Of a stretch of 64,000 bases of DNA, positions 33,313-42,516 are shown piece by piece (the stretch's first letter is position 1; the number at the start of each line of letters is the position of its first letter). The notes below the pieces were generated by a model. It had not been told where the DNA came from. It did no database searches and saw nothing but the letters and a program-made list of their open reading frames with translations. This DNA comes from an uncultured Stenotrophomonas sp. (GTDB lineage Bacteria; Pseudomonadota; Gammaproteobacteria; Xanthomonadales; Xanthomonadaceae). Both the position numbers and the translations under genes were made by a program. Location of the stretch: positions 744,001 through 808,000 of the forward strand of contig FLTS01000001.1 of the NCBI GenBank assembly GCA_900078405.1. Reading direction: 5' to 3'.

Positions 33313-36300
33313 CGAACTGACAGCCTTCCTCACCGCCGCGACCGTCGATGGCATCCTTGGCCGCCTCCTCTATCGTGGTGCTGCTTGGTCGTTGATGCGA
33401 GAAGCGGGTGTGTTGCCGCAAAACGCACCGCCATTGGGTGAGACCATCGAAACTGACCTCGCCGAACATGGCTTCGCCCTACTTCGGGGCGCCATGGCGC
33501 TACGCGCAAAGACTGGCGCATCCGACCTGACGAACAGGGCTTTCGAGCGAGCCGCCAACGCCTTTGAGGCTCTAGTGAGAAATGGTAATCCTGAGTCGCC
33601 AGATCGGGGGTTTCGTCGCACGATTGCCGCTTCTGCTTATCACTTGGCTGGCTACTCGGCCGTGGCCTATTCTCTCTTCAACGAGGCATCAGAAGACCTA
33701 AACACCGCGCCGGGCGAAACGGCGATCCGCCACCTGATCCTGCGCGACCTCGACAAGCTTCGCGGCTTTGTTCGCGAGTGGTTGGACGACGAGGCTCACG
33801 GTGATGAACAGATTGCCGAGGCGCTAGGGGGAGAAGAACCGGACATCGACGAGGTTCTGTCGGCCATCCTCAACACGACTATCTGCCGAGCCCTAGCACA
33901 TTTTGACTTCGCGCTTGAAACGGGCGAGCCCGAGCCGATCGATAGCGCACGCACGTTGCTTGCCACTGCGATTAGCTTGGCAGACAACGCGGAAAATGTT
34001 CCGCTGTGGTGGATATCGAACCTTTGTCGCCATCTGATCGACGATCTTTGGTTGCATTCGTTGCATCAGAATCTGCCGACCGAACCGCCAGAGGGGACGG
34101 AGGAAAAATACCCGGACTTGCGCCGACTGTTCATCTCGTCGCTCTATGCCCGAAAAACTTCCGAAGTGGAGCTATGGCCATCGCAGCGCGAAGCGGCCCA
34201 GCGTTCAACGGACGTCACCGACGACTTGGTCGTCGCCTTGCCGACCAGTGCTGGCAAAACGCGGGTTGCGGAGATTGCTGCGCTAATGACCTTGTCGTCA
34301 GAGCGACGGGTACTGATCGTCACGCCATTGCGCGCATTGTCCGCCCAGACGGAGCGTTCCTTCAGAAAGACCTTCGCGCCTCTCGGCTTCAGCGTTTCCT
34401 CGCTTTACGGCGCCAGCGGCCTTTCGGCTGGTGACGAAGACGCCCTGCGCACCCGCGAGATCATCATTGCAACGCCGGAAAAGCTCGATTTCGCGCTCAG
34501 AAGCGACCCGTCCCTGATCGATGATGTTGGCCTAATCGTCCTCGACGAAGGTCACATGATCGGCCCGAGCGAGCGCGAAATCCGTTATGAAACGCTGGTG
34601 CAACGCTTGCTTCGCCGCGCGGATAAGGGCGAACGCCGGATCGTCTGTCTCTCCGCTATCTTGCCCAGCGGCGACGAACTTGACGATCTCACTGCATGGA
34701 TTCGCTCTGACGAGCCAGGCGAGCCGGTGCGTTCCGACTGGCGCCCTACGCGGCAGCGGTTTGGCGCACTCACTTGGCGAGGAAAGGACGCTCTGCTTCG
34801 GCTCGACCTCGACGACGATGGACCCTTCCTCGATAAATTCGTTGTGGAGAAGGCCGCCCTAGGGAGAGAGAAGAAGCCTTATCCGCGCAAGAACTCGCAC
34901 CTCACCTTGTTCGCGGCGTGGGAGTTCGCGAACCAAGGTAAGCGGACCCTGATCTTCTCCACTCAGGCAAATTGGGTCGAGAGCTATGGCAAGCAGGTCG
35001 TGGACCTCTGCAAGCGCGGCTATCTGGATTCGTTGCTGGAGAACGAAGCGTCGATTGCGCGAGCTATGGAGGTCGGCAAGGAATGGCTGGGCGAGGACCA
35101 TCCCGCCGTCGCCTGCCTGAAGGCGGGCGTCGCGATTCACCACGGCCGGCTGCCGAGCCCGTTCCTGCGCGAGTTGGAAGTCCTTCTGTCCGAGGGGGTG
35201 CTGAAGGTCATCGTCGCGTCGCCGACGCTGTCGCAGGGCCTCAACCTCAACGCTGCCGTGCTGTTGGTGCCAGCGTTGTATCGGGCGTCCGAGAAGATCA
35301 AAGGCGAGGAGTTTGCGAATGTCGCCGGCCGCGCCGGGCGGGCCTTCGTGGACGTCGAGGGTCTCATCGTCCATGTCATGTTCGATAAGATCGATTGGCG
35401 GAGGAGGGAGTGGCGAAAGCTGGTCGCTTCCGCCAAGGCCCGAACGCTGAAGAGCGGCCTCATCCAGATCGTCGCCGAGATTCTTGATCGTCTGTCCCGC
35501 GAAGGTGTGTTAGATCGCGATGATGCCTGGGAATATCTCGCCAACGCCCGCGAAGCTTGGCGATCGCCCGAGGAAGAAGCTGCTGTTGCCGAACGCTTGG
35601 CTGCCGGTGCGGAATACGATGCCGATGCCGATGGCGACGACGATGAAGGCGGCAGCGATGGAGAAGAAGATGCCATCGACGAGGAGCCGCTGTCGCAGCT
35701 CGTTGAACGCCTCGATGCAACCGTGTTCGGTCTGATCGAAGCCTTAGACGCTGATCGTGCTGATTTGCCGAAACTCTTGGACGAGGCGCTTAAAGGATCG
35801 CTGTGGGCGCGTCAGATCGCCCGCGAGAATGAGAACGTTGCGCCTTTGCACAAGAAGGTGTTTGAGGCGCGCGCGGACCTCATTTGGAGAACCACCACGG
35901 CGCAGGCGCGGCGCGGGCACTTCGCAATGGGGGTTGGGCTTGAAGCCGGTCTCTCCATCGACGCCCTGGCCGATGAACTCGCCGAGATGCTCGACCGGGC
36001 CGACGACGCAGCATTGAGCGGTGATGTCGATGAACTCGCCGACGCCCTTGGCGGTCTAGGTGAGCGTCTGCTATTTATGCGACCCTTCATTCCCGACAAG
36101 GCGAATGCGCTGCCGGCGAACTGGAAGGCCATCCTGCGAAGCTGGGTATCCGGCGAAGATGTTGCCAAGATCGGAGCGCAGAACATGCGAGCGGTCGAAG
36201 AGGCTTTCACCTATCGCCTGGTTTGGGCGCTGGAAGCCGTCCGCACCCGCCGCATGTCCCTAGGATGGTTGCCGGACACAGTGGCGGGCGGTGCAGCGGC

Positions 36301-36808
36301 AGCGGTCGAAACCGGCGTCCCACGGTTCATGATGGCGATGCTGATTCGCGCTGGTCTGCCGTCGCGGCGCGCGGCGATGGCAGCCATTGAGGATGCAATG
36401 CCCGTCTTCGTCACACCGGCGGAGATGCGAGCCTGGCTTGAATCCGACGAGATTACGGCCTACACCGATGCCGGCAATTGGCCGACGCCCGATACTGCCG
36501 CGCTATGGGCGCGCTTCCGAACTGAGGCTCTCAGTGGCGGCATTCAGAAATGGTCGGTTGAACGCTACAAGCGTCTGCTCGACATTGAGGCCGTCCCGCC
36601 TGCTGGCCTCTATCGGATCGTCACCGATGAGGGGGACGGACGGACTTGGCTGGCGACTCCTGACTACCAGCGGGTCGCCGCGTTCAAGAGGCCGGCGGTC
36701 GATCCTAAACCTAGCCTCTTTTCGGGTCAGCTTCCGGGTAATACGAGGCTCGTGGAAGCTTTGCGCGTCGGTCGCGGAAAACTGCTCTGGCCGCGTGCCA
36801 ATGGGTGA
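33299..36808 (+). CDS. hamB: Hachiman anti-phage system helicase HamB
   Basis: 1169-aa superfamily 2 (Ski2-like) helicase and sensor of Hachiman. Walker A is VALPTSAGKTRVAE (about residues 311-324), motif Ia TPLRALSAQ, motif II DEGH (about 416-419), motif V-like QGLNLNAAVLLV, and motif VI VAGRAGRAFVD near residue 677. The long C-terminal half has no named domain but an acidic stretch (about 775-795) rich in Asp/Glu. TTG at 33299 after AGGAGG, overlapping hamA. The stop at 36808 is 21 bp from the end of the convergent DUF2274 gene. Both genes look intact. Confidence 0.9.
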   Translation: METPDELTAFLTAATVDGILGRLLYRGAAWSLMREAGVLPQNAPPLGETIETDLAEHGFALLRGAMALRAKTGASDLTNRAFERAANAFEALVRNGNPESPDRGFRRTIAASAYHLAGYSAVAYSLFNEASEDLNTAPGETAIRHLILRDLDKLRGFVREWLDDEAHGDEQIAEALGGEEPDIDEVLSAILNTTICRALAHFDFALETGEPEPIDSARTLLATAISLADNAENVPLWWISNLCRHLIDDLWLHSLHQNLPTEPPEGTEEKYPDLRRLFISSLYARKTSEVELWPSQREAAQRSTDVTDDLVVALPTSAGKTRVAEIAALMTLSSERRVLIVTPLRALSAQTERSFRKTFAPLGFSVSSLYGASGLSAGDEDALRTREIIIATPEKLDFALRSDPSLIDDVGLIVLDEGHMIGPSEREIRYETLVQRLLRRADKGERRIVCLSAILPSGDELDDLTAWIRSDEPGEPVRSDWRPTRQRFGALTWRGKDALLRLDLDDDGPFLDKFVVEKAALGREKKPYPRKNSHLTLFAAWEFANQGKRTLIFSTQANWVESYGKQVVDLCKRGYLDSLLENEASIARAMEVGKEWLGEDHPAVACLKAGVAIHHGRLPSPFLRELEVLLSEGVLKVIVASPTLSQGLNLNAAVLLVPALYRASEKIKGEEFANVAGRAGRAFVDVEGLIVHVMFDKIDWRRREWRKLVASAKARTLKSGLIQIVAEILDRLSREGVLDRDDAWEYLANAREAWRSPEEEAAVAERLAAGAEYDADADGDDDEGGSDGEEDAIDEEPLSQLVERLDATVFGLIEALDADRADLPKLLDEALKGSLWARQIARENENVAPLHKKVFEARADLIWRTTTAQARRGHFAMGVGLEAGLSIDALADELAEMLDRADDAALSGDVDELADALGGLGERLLFMRPFIPDKANALPANWKAILRSWVSGEDVAKIGAQNMRAVEEAFTYRLVWALEAVRTRRMSLGWLPDTVAGGAAAAVETGVPRFMMAMLIRAGLPSRRAAMAAIEDAMPVFVTPAEMRAWLESDEITAYTDAGNWPTPDTAALWARFRTEALSGGIQKWSVERYKRLLDIEAVPPAGLYRIVTDEGDGRTWLATPDYQRVAAFKRPAVDPKPSLFSGQLPGNTRLVEALRVGRGKLLWPRANG

Positions 36809-36829
36809 ATGGGCCATAGTTTCGCTTCG

Positions 36830-37075
36830 TCACGTGGGTTTCGGCGGTCCGGCTTTGGCCGTTCTTCCCTTTCTGAATCCCCGATCCCCCGCCATGAACG
36901 CCTCCAGCATGTGTGGGATCAGCGTCATGGCATCTACCGCCTCGCCATACGCCTGCGCGTGCAGCGCGGCGTAGCGGTCGAGGTCGGCTTTCAGACTGGC
37001 CGGACAGGCGAAGGTCAGCTTGACGCTCTCGGTCTTGGGCAGTGGCCCGAGCCGCAGCTTTTTGGTCGTGCTCAT
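36830..37075 (-). CDS. DUF2274 family protein
   Basis: 81-aa ribbon-helix-helix-like protein always placed after trbI in this ICE family. MSTTKKLRLGPLPKTESVKL and LKADLDRYAALHAQAYGE are the conserved parts. Start ATG 37075 overlaps the trbI stop (ATGA). The function is unknown; the basic N-terminus and Arc/MetJ-like pattern suggest DNA binding. A decayed copy lies at 32074-32318. Confidence 0.88.
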   Translation of the reverse strand: MSTTKKLRLGPLPKTESVKLTFACPASLKADLDRYAALHAQAYGEAVDAMTLIPHMLEAFMAGDRGFRKGRTAKAGPPKPT

Positions 37076-38355
37076 TGCGAAGCCCCCCGGTTGAAGAACA
37101 GCGGCTGGTACGGCCGCAGCACAAGATCCCGGTTGACGATGATCCGCACCGGCAGGCCGGGCCGGCTGGTCAGCATGGGCTGGATGTTCATGTTGCGCCG
37201 GGTGATCTCCTGGCCGACCTGATTGATGCTGTCCTGGGCGCTGTCGCGCCCGGCGATGACGATGCGGTTGCCGTCCTGGCGGTTCTCCGGCGCGGCCAGC
37301 TCGGCACCCACGCCCAGCAGCGTCGTCAGCACAGCGCCCGCGACGATGCGATCCCAATGCCAGTCCACGTCGTCTTCCAGGCCGGCGTAGCCGGCCGGGT
37401 CGGTGCCCACAAGGTTGTCGAGCGTCAGCGATGACGTGTCGGGCAGGATGACCCGGTTCCATACTACCTGCACGCGGCTCTGCCCGTAGCTGACTTGGCT
37501 GTTGTAACGCCCGAGGATGCGCGATCCCTGCGGGATCAGCAGGAACTTGCCCGTGGCCGTGTCAAAGACCGGCTCCGTCACCGTGGCGATCACGTCGCCG
37601 GGCAAGTCCGACTTGATACCTGTCACCAGCGCGCCGGCGATCACCGTGCCCGCCATCACCTGATAAGGCGATGCCGGCAGCGCCAGGTTGCCGGAATTGC
37701 GGGTTTCCGTAGAGCCGCCTTTCAGGAATGCCTCTTTCTGGTCTTGCCGGTTCTGCACGGCGGTCGGGTCGGCTGGCTGTGCAGCCACCGAGGCCGGCCC
37801 GGCAGCGAGTGGGTCGAAGGCCGCGAGCGCGCTGGCAGCGCCAGGCGCCCCCGGCGCCGCCTGCGCCACCGTGGCGGCGGCCTGGCCTTGGCCGCCCGAG
37901 CGGAAGAACACCGACGAAGCCGCCGCCGCATCAGCCTCCTTGCGCAAGGCATCCTCGGGATCGTGACCCGGCGGCGTATAGGCCGGCGTCACCGGCTGCT
38001 GCGAGTTCACGATGGCCGGGCCAAGATCGCCCGGTAGTGGCGGCCCCAGCTCGGGTGCGGCGGGCGGCAAGGCCGGCAGCTTCGAGTAATCGGTTGGCAG
38101 CGCGTCCAGCCCTTCGGACTTCGACACGCGATCGACGTTGTAAAGCTCGGCCTGCTCGCCGGCTCCGCGCCGCTGTGGCTGCAATGACCAGATCGTGGCG
38201 CCGAGCACGGCGACCGACAGGCTGCCGACGAGGATGGCCAGCGTGCGCCGGTTCAGGCGCGTGACCGGGCGCGGCTGGGCGCGCAGCGCCACCGCCTCGG
38301 GCGCGACCTTGCCCGCCTGCGGCGTGGCGAGGTCGGGGGTGTCGTCCTGGCTCAT
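37072..38355 (-). CDS. trbI: Conjugal transfer protein TrbI (VirB10)
   Basis: 427-aa inner-to-outer membrane-spanning channel component. A membrane helix near residues 38-60 (RTLAILVGSLSVAVLGATIWSL) follows a short cytoplasmic N-terminus. A Pro/Ala/Gln-rich linker follows, then the C-terminal beta-barrel-forming VirB10 domain (VIAGALVTGIKSDLPGDVIATV, GSRILGRYNSQVSYGQSRV). It starts 2 bp after the trbG stop and its stop overlaps DUF2274. Confidence 0.93.
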   Translation of the reverse strand: MSQDDTPDLATPQAGKVAPEAVALRAQPRPVTRLNRRTLAILVGSLSVAVLGATIWSLQPQRRGAGEQAELYNVDRVSKSEGLDALPTDYSKLPALPPAAPELGPPLPGDLGPAIVNSQQPVTPAYTPPGHDPEDALRKEADAAAASSVFFRSGGQGQAAATVAQAAPGAPGAASALAAFDPLAAGPASVAAQPADPTAVQNRQDQKEAFLKGGSTETRNSGNLALPASPYQVMAGTVIAGALVTGIKSDLPGDVIATVTEPVFDTATGKFLLIPQGSRILGRYNSQVSYGQSRVQVVWNRVILPDTSSLTLDNLVGTDPAGYAGLEDDVDWHWDRIVAGAVLTTLLGVGAELAAPENRQDGNRIVIAGRDSAQDSINQVGQEITRRNMNIQPMLTSRPGLPVRIIVNRDLVLRPYQPLFFNRGASQ

Positions 38356-38357
38356 GG

Positions 38358-39362
38358 TCAGTTCCTCCGCGCAACGCCGTCCGTGCGCTCGATTCGCACC
38401 ACGTCGCCCTTGTCGCCGCCCAGGCGCAGTTCGGCCGCGCCGAACAGCCGATCCACGATGTAGTACGGCGAGCGGAAGCGGTAGTTCACCAGTTGTCCAT
38501 CGCCCTGCGCGCCGATGACGAACAGGGGCGGCAGCTCGCCTTGCGCGATGCCCGCCGGAAACTGGATATAGACCTTCTCGCCGTCATCGAAAGCGCGCAG
38601 CGGCTTCCACGGCGGATTGCTGCCGCTGATCGCGTAGCGGAAGCGCAGGTTCTCCAGCGCCAGCCCGGTATCGACCGGCGCTGCGGCGCTGGCCGCCTGC
38701 GCCTGGCGCTGCAAGGCCAGCATCCGGTCGCGCGGGTACTCCCAGGACGCCGACGCCATCCACGTCTTTTCCGTCGAGGTCAGCTCCAGCAGATAGGTGC
38801 GGCGGCTGGTCGTGATGACGAGATTGGTCTTGAGTCCCGAGCGGATCGGCTTGACCAGCACGTTCACGCGCAGGTCGGCGCCGCTGCCGCTGGACGTGTC
38901 GCCCACGATCCAGCGCACGGTATCGCCGGCGGCCACCGTCACCAGTTCCTCGCCCGGCTGGAGCGAAATCACGGTCACGCGGCCCACGGCCGCATAGACC
39001 TGATAGAGCGCGCCATCGGTGAAGGGCCACACCTGAATCGCGTTGACGTAGCCCTCGCGCGTGGGCGCGACGCGGGCCTCGGCGTTGGCGCGCGAGACAC
39101 GCACCTTCTCGTCGGCCGGTTCCGGCGTAGGTTTGGCGTCTTCGGCCTCGGGCACCGGCATCAACTGCGCCGGCATCGGCAGCACCTCGGGCACGGCCAC
39201 CACCTCCACCGGCGCGGGCGGTTCGGGCAGCGGCTGGGCCTGCACCGGCTCATCGAGCGAGATGGTCGGCGGCGGCTTGCCTTGCGTGGCGCAGCCCGTG
39301 AACAAGACAGTCGAAGCCAGCAGGATCACCGGCAAGGCGGATTTACGGAAAAGTGCATTCAT
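38358..39362 (-). CDS. trbG: Conjugal transfer protein TrbG (VirB9)
   Basis: 334-aa outer-membrane complex subunit. A lipoprotein-type signal (VILLASTVLFTGC) starts the protein, followed by a Pro/Glu-rich region, then the VirB9 domain: YQVYAAVGRVTVISLQPGE, TNLVITTSRRTYLLEL and RFRYAISG. ATG at 39362 overlaps the trbF stop by 4 bp. It works with TrbH-like and TrbI proteins in the channel core; no separate trbH is seen. Confidence 0.93.
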   Translation of the reverse strand: MNALFRKSALPVILLASTVLFTGCATQGKPPPTISLDEPVQAQPLPEPPAPVEVVAVPEVLPMPAQLMPVPEAEDAKPTPEPADEKVRVSRANAEARVAPTREGYVNAIQVWPFTDGALYQVYAAVGRVTVISLQPGEELVTVAAGDTVRWIVGDTSSGSGADLRVNVLVKPIRSGLKTNLVITTSRRTYLLELTSTEKTWMASASWEYPRDRMLALQRQAQAASAAAPVDTGLALENLRFRYAISGSNPPWKPLRAFDDGEKVYIQFPAGIAQGELPPLFVIGAQGDGQLVNYRFRSPYYIVDRLFGAAELRLGGDKGDVVRIERTDGVARRN

Positions 39363-40063
39363 GGTTTGGCTCCTTCGGAAGAATCCAGCTCGCGGCTCCA
39401 CGACAAGCCGTTGACGTAGATGCCCAGGGGGTTCTTGCGCAGGCGTTCTTCGGTGCGCGGCGGCTGGAGCACGATGGACACCACGGCCGTCCACCGCTCC
39501 AGGCCCGCCGCGGCGCCGTTGACGTAGCGGCGCTCCGTCCAGCGCACGTTGAAAGACGTGTCGCTTGCGCGCACGACGCTGGTGATCTGCACCGTCACCG
39601 ACTCGCGACCGATACGAGCGAACGGGTCACTGGTGCGGGCGTAGTCGTTGAGCACGGCCGCGCCCTTGTCGGTCGTGTAGTCGTAGGCATCGAGCCAGTT
39701 CTGCCGCACGACGATCGGGTCGATGGACAGTGAGCGCACCAGCGTCACGAAACGCGCGATGTGGTGCGCCGTCTGCGCATCGTTGGGCCGGTACGGCGTG
39801 GCCGCTTCGCCCACGGCGCGCACCTGGCCTGCGTTGTCCACCTCCACCACGTAGGGCGTCACGATGGATTGCGCCGAGCGCCACACTAGGCCGCCGGCCA
39901 TCAGCAGCGCGAGCGTCAGGCAGCCGAAGGCCATGAGGCGCCAGTTCTTCGCCTGCACGCGCGGCGAGCCGATGCGCTCGTCCCACACCTGGCCGGCAGC
40001 TTGGTACGGAGTGGCAGGCTGCGGCGTGTCGGCGTAGCGCACCTGCGGTCGCTTGAATCGCAT
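39359..40063 (-). CDS. trbF: Conjugal transfer protein TrbF (VirB8)
   Basis: 234-aa bitopic inner-membrane protein. One helix (LMAFGCLTLALLMAGGLVW) is followed by a periplasmic NTF2-like VirB8 domain with VTPYVVEVDNAGQVRAVG and FNVRWTERRYVNG. ATG at 40063. It is 12 bp downstream of the trbL stop and overlaps trbG. Confidence 0.92.
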   Translation of the reverse strand: MRFKRPQVRYADTPQPATPYQAAGQVWDERIGSPRVQAKNWRLMAFGCLTLALLMAGGLVWRSAQSIVTPYVVEVDNAGQVRAVGEAATPYRPNDAQTAHHIARFVTLVRSLSIDPIVVRQNWLDAYDYTTDKGAAVLNDYARTSDPFARIGRESVTVQITSVVRASDTSFNVRWTERRYVNGAAAGLERWTAVVSIVLQPPRTEERLRKNPLGIYVNGLSWSRELDSSEGAKP

Positions 40064-40075
40064 GGTCAGTTCTCC

Positions 40076-41461
40076 TTATGGATCGGAATCGCGCAGGCTT
40101 GGGCCTTGGCCCGAGCCGCCGCCATCGCCGCCGCGCAGCGTGTGCGCGGTGGTGGTCGCGGCATGGGTGAGTTGCTGGCGGCGATGCAGCCGCTTGGCCC
40201 AAGCGGGTTGCGCATTGGCTGCGCCGGAAGTGGCCTCGCCTGCGGCGGCCCGGCCGGATGCCCCGGCTCCACCGGCTGCCGTGCCATCGTCAGCAGCAGC
40301 GCCGCTCCAGCCGGAGCGGAAGGGAGCTGCCATGCGTTGCCCAGCAGCGGAAGCACGGGATGCGATGCCGCGCCCGGCGGACTGCGCGCCGGTCTTGGCG
40401 ACATTGCCCAAGCCGGCCATCGCGCCCTTCGCGCCACCGCCTGCGGCGGCGGAACCGGCCTGGAACGCCGAGCGTGCGCTGCTGGCCGTCGAGGCGGCAG
40501 CACGCGCGCCGCTGCCGGCGAGCTTGGCGGCGGCAGGCGCCATGCGTGCCCCAGCCATGACCGCGCCGCCTACGCCCGTCGCGGCAGCGCCGACGGCAAC
40601 GGCCGTGCCGGCAGCGCCGACAGCGGCGCCAGCCATCGCGCCGGCGCCGAGCTGCGGCGCCCCGGACACTAGGCCCGTGGCGATGCCAGGGCCGAAGATC
40701 CCCAGCGCCAGCAAGGTGAGCGAGGCCAACATGATGACCAGCGCATGGTCGATGGACGGCTCATCGGGGTGGACTTGGAACTGAGCGAACAGGCCCGAGC
40801 CGATGCCGACGATCACAGCCAAGACCAAGACCTTGATGCCGGCTGATACCACGTTGCCCAGCACCTTCTCGGCGAGGAAGCTGGTCTTGTTCCAGAGCGC
40901 GAATGGCACCAGCACGAATCCGGCGAGCGTGGTCAGCTTGAACTCGATCAGCGTGATGAAAAGCTGGATCGCCAGCACGAAGAAGCACAAGACCACGACC
41001 AGCCAGGCGAGGAACATCACTGTGATGGCGTCGAGGTTCACGAACACCTCGGGGAAACCGGCCATGTCGCCGACCTGCTCCAGAATCGGCGCCCCGGCGT
41101 CGATGCCGGTCTTGGCGAGCCGGCCCGGCTGCAAGAAGTTCTCCATCGTGATGGCCGAGCCGGTGGCGGTGATGCCCAGCCCCGCGAACGAGCGGAACAC
41201 GATGCTGGCCAGCCAGTTGAAGTTATTGAGGATGTAGGCGAAGGCACCGACGTAGAGCACCTTGCGCAGCAGCTTGGCGATCACGTCCTCGCCCTGGCCG
41301 GTGGCATGGCTCATGGCCCAATACAGGCCGGCGATCGTCATGTCGATGACGATCAGCGTGGCCGTGAGGAACGCCACTTCGCCCCGCAGCAGCCCGAAAC
41401 CCGAGTCGATATAAGCGGCAAAGGTGTTGAGGAACTGGTCGATGATGGTCACGTCATTCAT
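40076..41461 (-). CDS. trbL: Conjugal transfer protein TrbL (VirB6)
   Basis: 461-aa polytopic inner-membrane protein with about six hydrophobic helices in the first 300 residues. A long Ala/Gly-rich tail (about 300-461) with charged residues follows. The core segment LLRGEVAFLTATLIVIDMTIAGLYWA is typical. ATG at 41461 overlaps the trbK-like stop. Confidence 0.92.
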   Translation of the reverse strand: MNDVTIIDQFLNTFAAYIDSGFGLLRGEVAFLTATLIVIDMTIAGLYWAMSHATGQGEDVIAKLLRKVLYVGAFAYILNNFNWLASIVFRSFAGLGITATGSAITMENFLQPGRLAKTGIDAGAPILEQVGDMAGFPEVFVNLDAITVMFLAWLVVVLCFFVLAIQLFITLIEFKLTTLAGFVLVPFALWNKTSFLAEKVLGNVVSAGIKVLVLAVIVGIGSGLFAQFQVHPDEPSIDHALVIMLASLTLLALGIFGPGIATGLVSGAPQLGAGAMAGAAVGAAGTAVAVGAAATGVGGAVMAGARMAPAAAKLAGSGARAAASTASSARSAFQAGSAAAGGGAKGAMAGLGNVAKTGAQSAGRGIASRASAAGQRMAAPFRSGWSGAAADDGTAAGGAGASGRAAAGEATSGAANAQPAWAKRLHRRQQLTHAATTTAHTLRGGDGGGSGQGPSLRDSDP

Positions 41462-41778
41462 GGCGTGTCCTCCTGTTCGGCGGGATCGGCCGGCGCCATG
41501 CCATCGGCCAGCTCCTCGAAGCTCGGCGGGATCGGCGGCAGGTCGGCCAGCGTCTGGTATTCATCCGGCCCAGCCTCGCCGGAGAAGAAGCGCCGCCGGA
41601 AGGCTTCGGCGGCGGCACGGCATGCGTCTTCGCCCGTGGCCTGCCGGTCGATCGCGCATTGCACGCGCAATGCTTTCAGCCGCACGGGATCACCGGCCAG
41701 GGCATCGGCAAGGTGGTCGGCCGGCTGCTTGCCGCAAGCGGCCAGCAGCGCGGCACACAGGACGAGGACGCATCGCAT
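41458..41778 (-). CDS. trbK: TrbK/EexN-like entry-exclusion lipoprotein
   Basis: 106-aa lipoprotein (LCAALLAACGKQ lipobox, Cys15). It shares with the protein at 49389-49667 the pattern PxRLKxLRxQCxxDR and CxxxAEAxRxRF. The position between trbJ and trbL is the usual trbK locus, whose RP4 product blocks entry of an identical element. The C-terminus is acidic and Pro-rich. Confidence 0.8.
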   Translation of the reverse strand: MRCVLVLCAALLAACGKQPADHLADALAGDPVRLKALRVQCAIDRQATGEDACRAAAEAFRRRFFSGEAGPDEYQTLADLPPIPPSFEELADGMAPADPAEQEDTP

Positions 41779-41790
41779 GGCGGCCTCCCG

Positions 41791-42516
41791 TCAGTTGCCG
41801 TAGAAGTTCACGGACTGCGGCGTGTACGGCGTGCCATCGCCCAGGAAACGCCGCCGCACTTCGCGGGCGCGCTCCGTCGCTGCCGCCTGCCGCGCCAGTT
41901 CCAGCGAGGCGGCCCGGTCCTGCGTGATCTGGAGCCGCTGCGACTGGATCAACTGCTTGGCCTGCAAGGCAAGCAACTGGTTCATGGCCTGCATCGCCTG
42001 CAACGCACCTTCGGCCGACTGGCTCCTGCCCACAAGGTCGGCCAGCACGCTTTCGTCTTCGCCCAGGTTCTGCGACACCTGCGCCTGCATCTGCATGGTG
42101 GTCTGCAAGCCGTGGAGCGTGTTCCTCCAACGCTCCTGCGCGTCGCGGTACATCTGGTCGCCGCTGACGGTGGCGGCGTACTGCTCGGGATACAGACGCG
42201 CGAACTCCCGATCGAAGTTCGTCACGTCGTAGGCCAAGCCTCGGGCCTGGGCGATCAGCCGCTCGGTCGTCGCCAGGTTGGCGCGCAACTGGTTCACCAC
42301 GCTGGACGGCAGGCTGGCGAGGTTGCGCGCCTGGTTCATCAGCATCTGCGCTTCGTTCTGGAGCTGCTGGATCTGGTTGTTGATCTGCTCCAGCGTGCGG
42401 ATCGCGGTCAGCGTGTTCTGCACGAGGTTCGTGGGATCGACCACGACCCATTGCGCATGGGCGGTGGCGGTGCAAAGCATGGCCGCGACGGCGGCGGCGA
42501 TAAGACGCTTCTTCAT
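41791..42516 (-). CDS. trbJ: Conjugal transfer protein TrbJ (VirB5)
   Basis: 241-aa exported protein, a minor pilus component. Signal peptide MKKRLIAAAVAAMLCTATAHA, then coiled-coil-like Gln/Asn-rich helices (INNQIQQLQNEAQMLMNQARN). The C-terminus RRRFLGDGTPYTPQSVNFYGN is shared in part with the EexN-like protein at 49389. ATG at 42516 overlaps the trbE stop. Confidence 0.92.
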   Translation of the reverse strand: MKKRLIAAAVAAMLCTATAHAQWVVVDPTNLVQNTLTAIRTLEQINNQIQQLQNEAQMLMNQARNLASLPSSVVNQLRANLATTERLIAQARGLAYDVTNFDREFARLYPEQYAATVSGDQMYRDAQERWRNTLHGLQTTMQMQAQVSQNLGEDESVLADLVGRSQSAEGALQAMQAMNQLLALQAKQLIQSQRLQITQDRAASLELARQAAATERAREVRRRFLGDGTPYTPQSVNFYGN

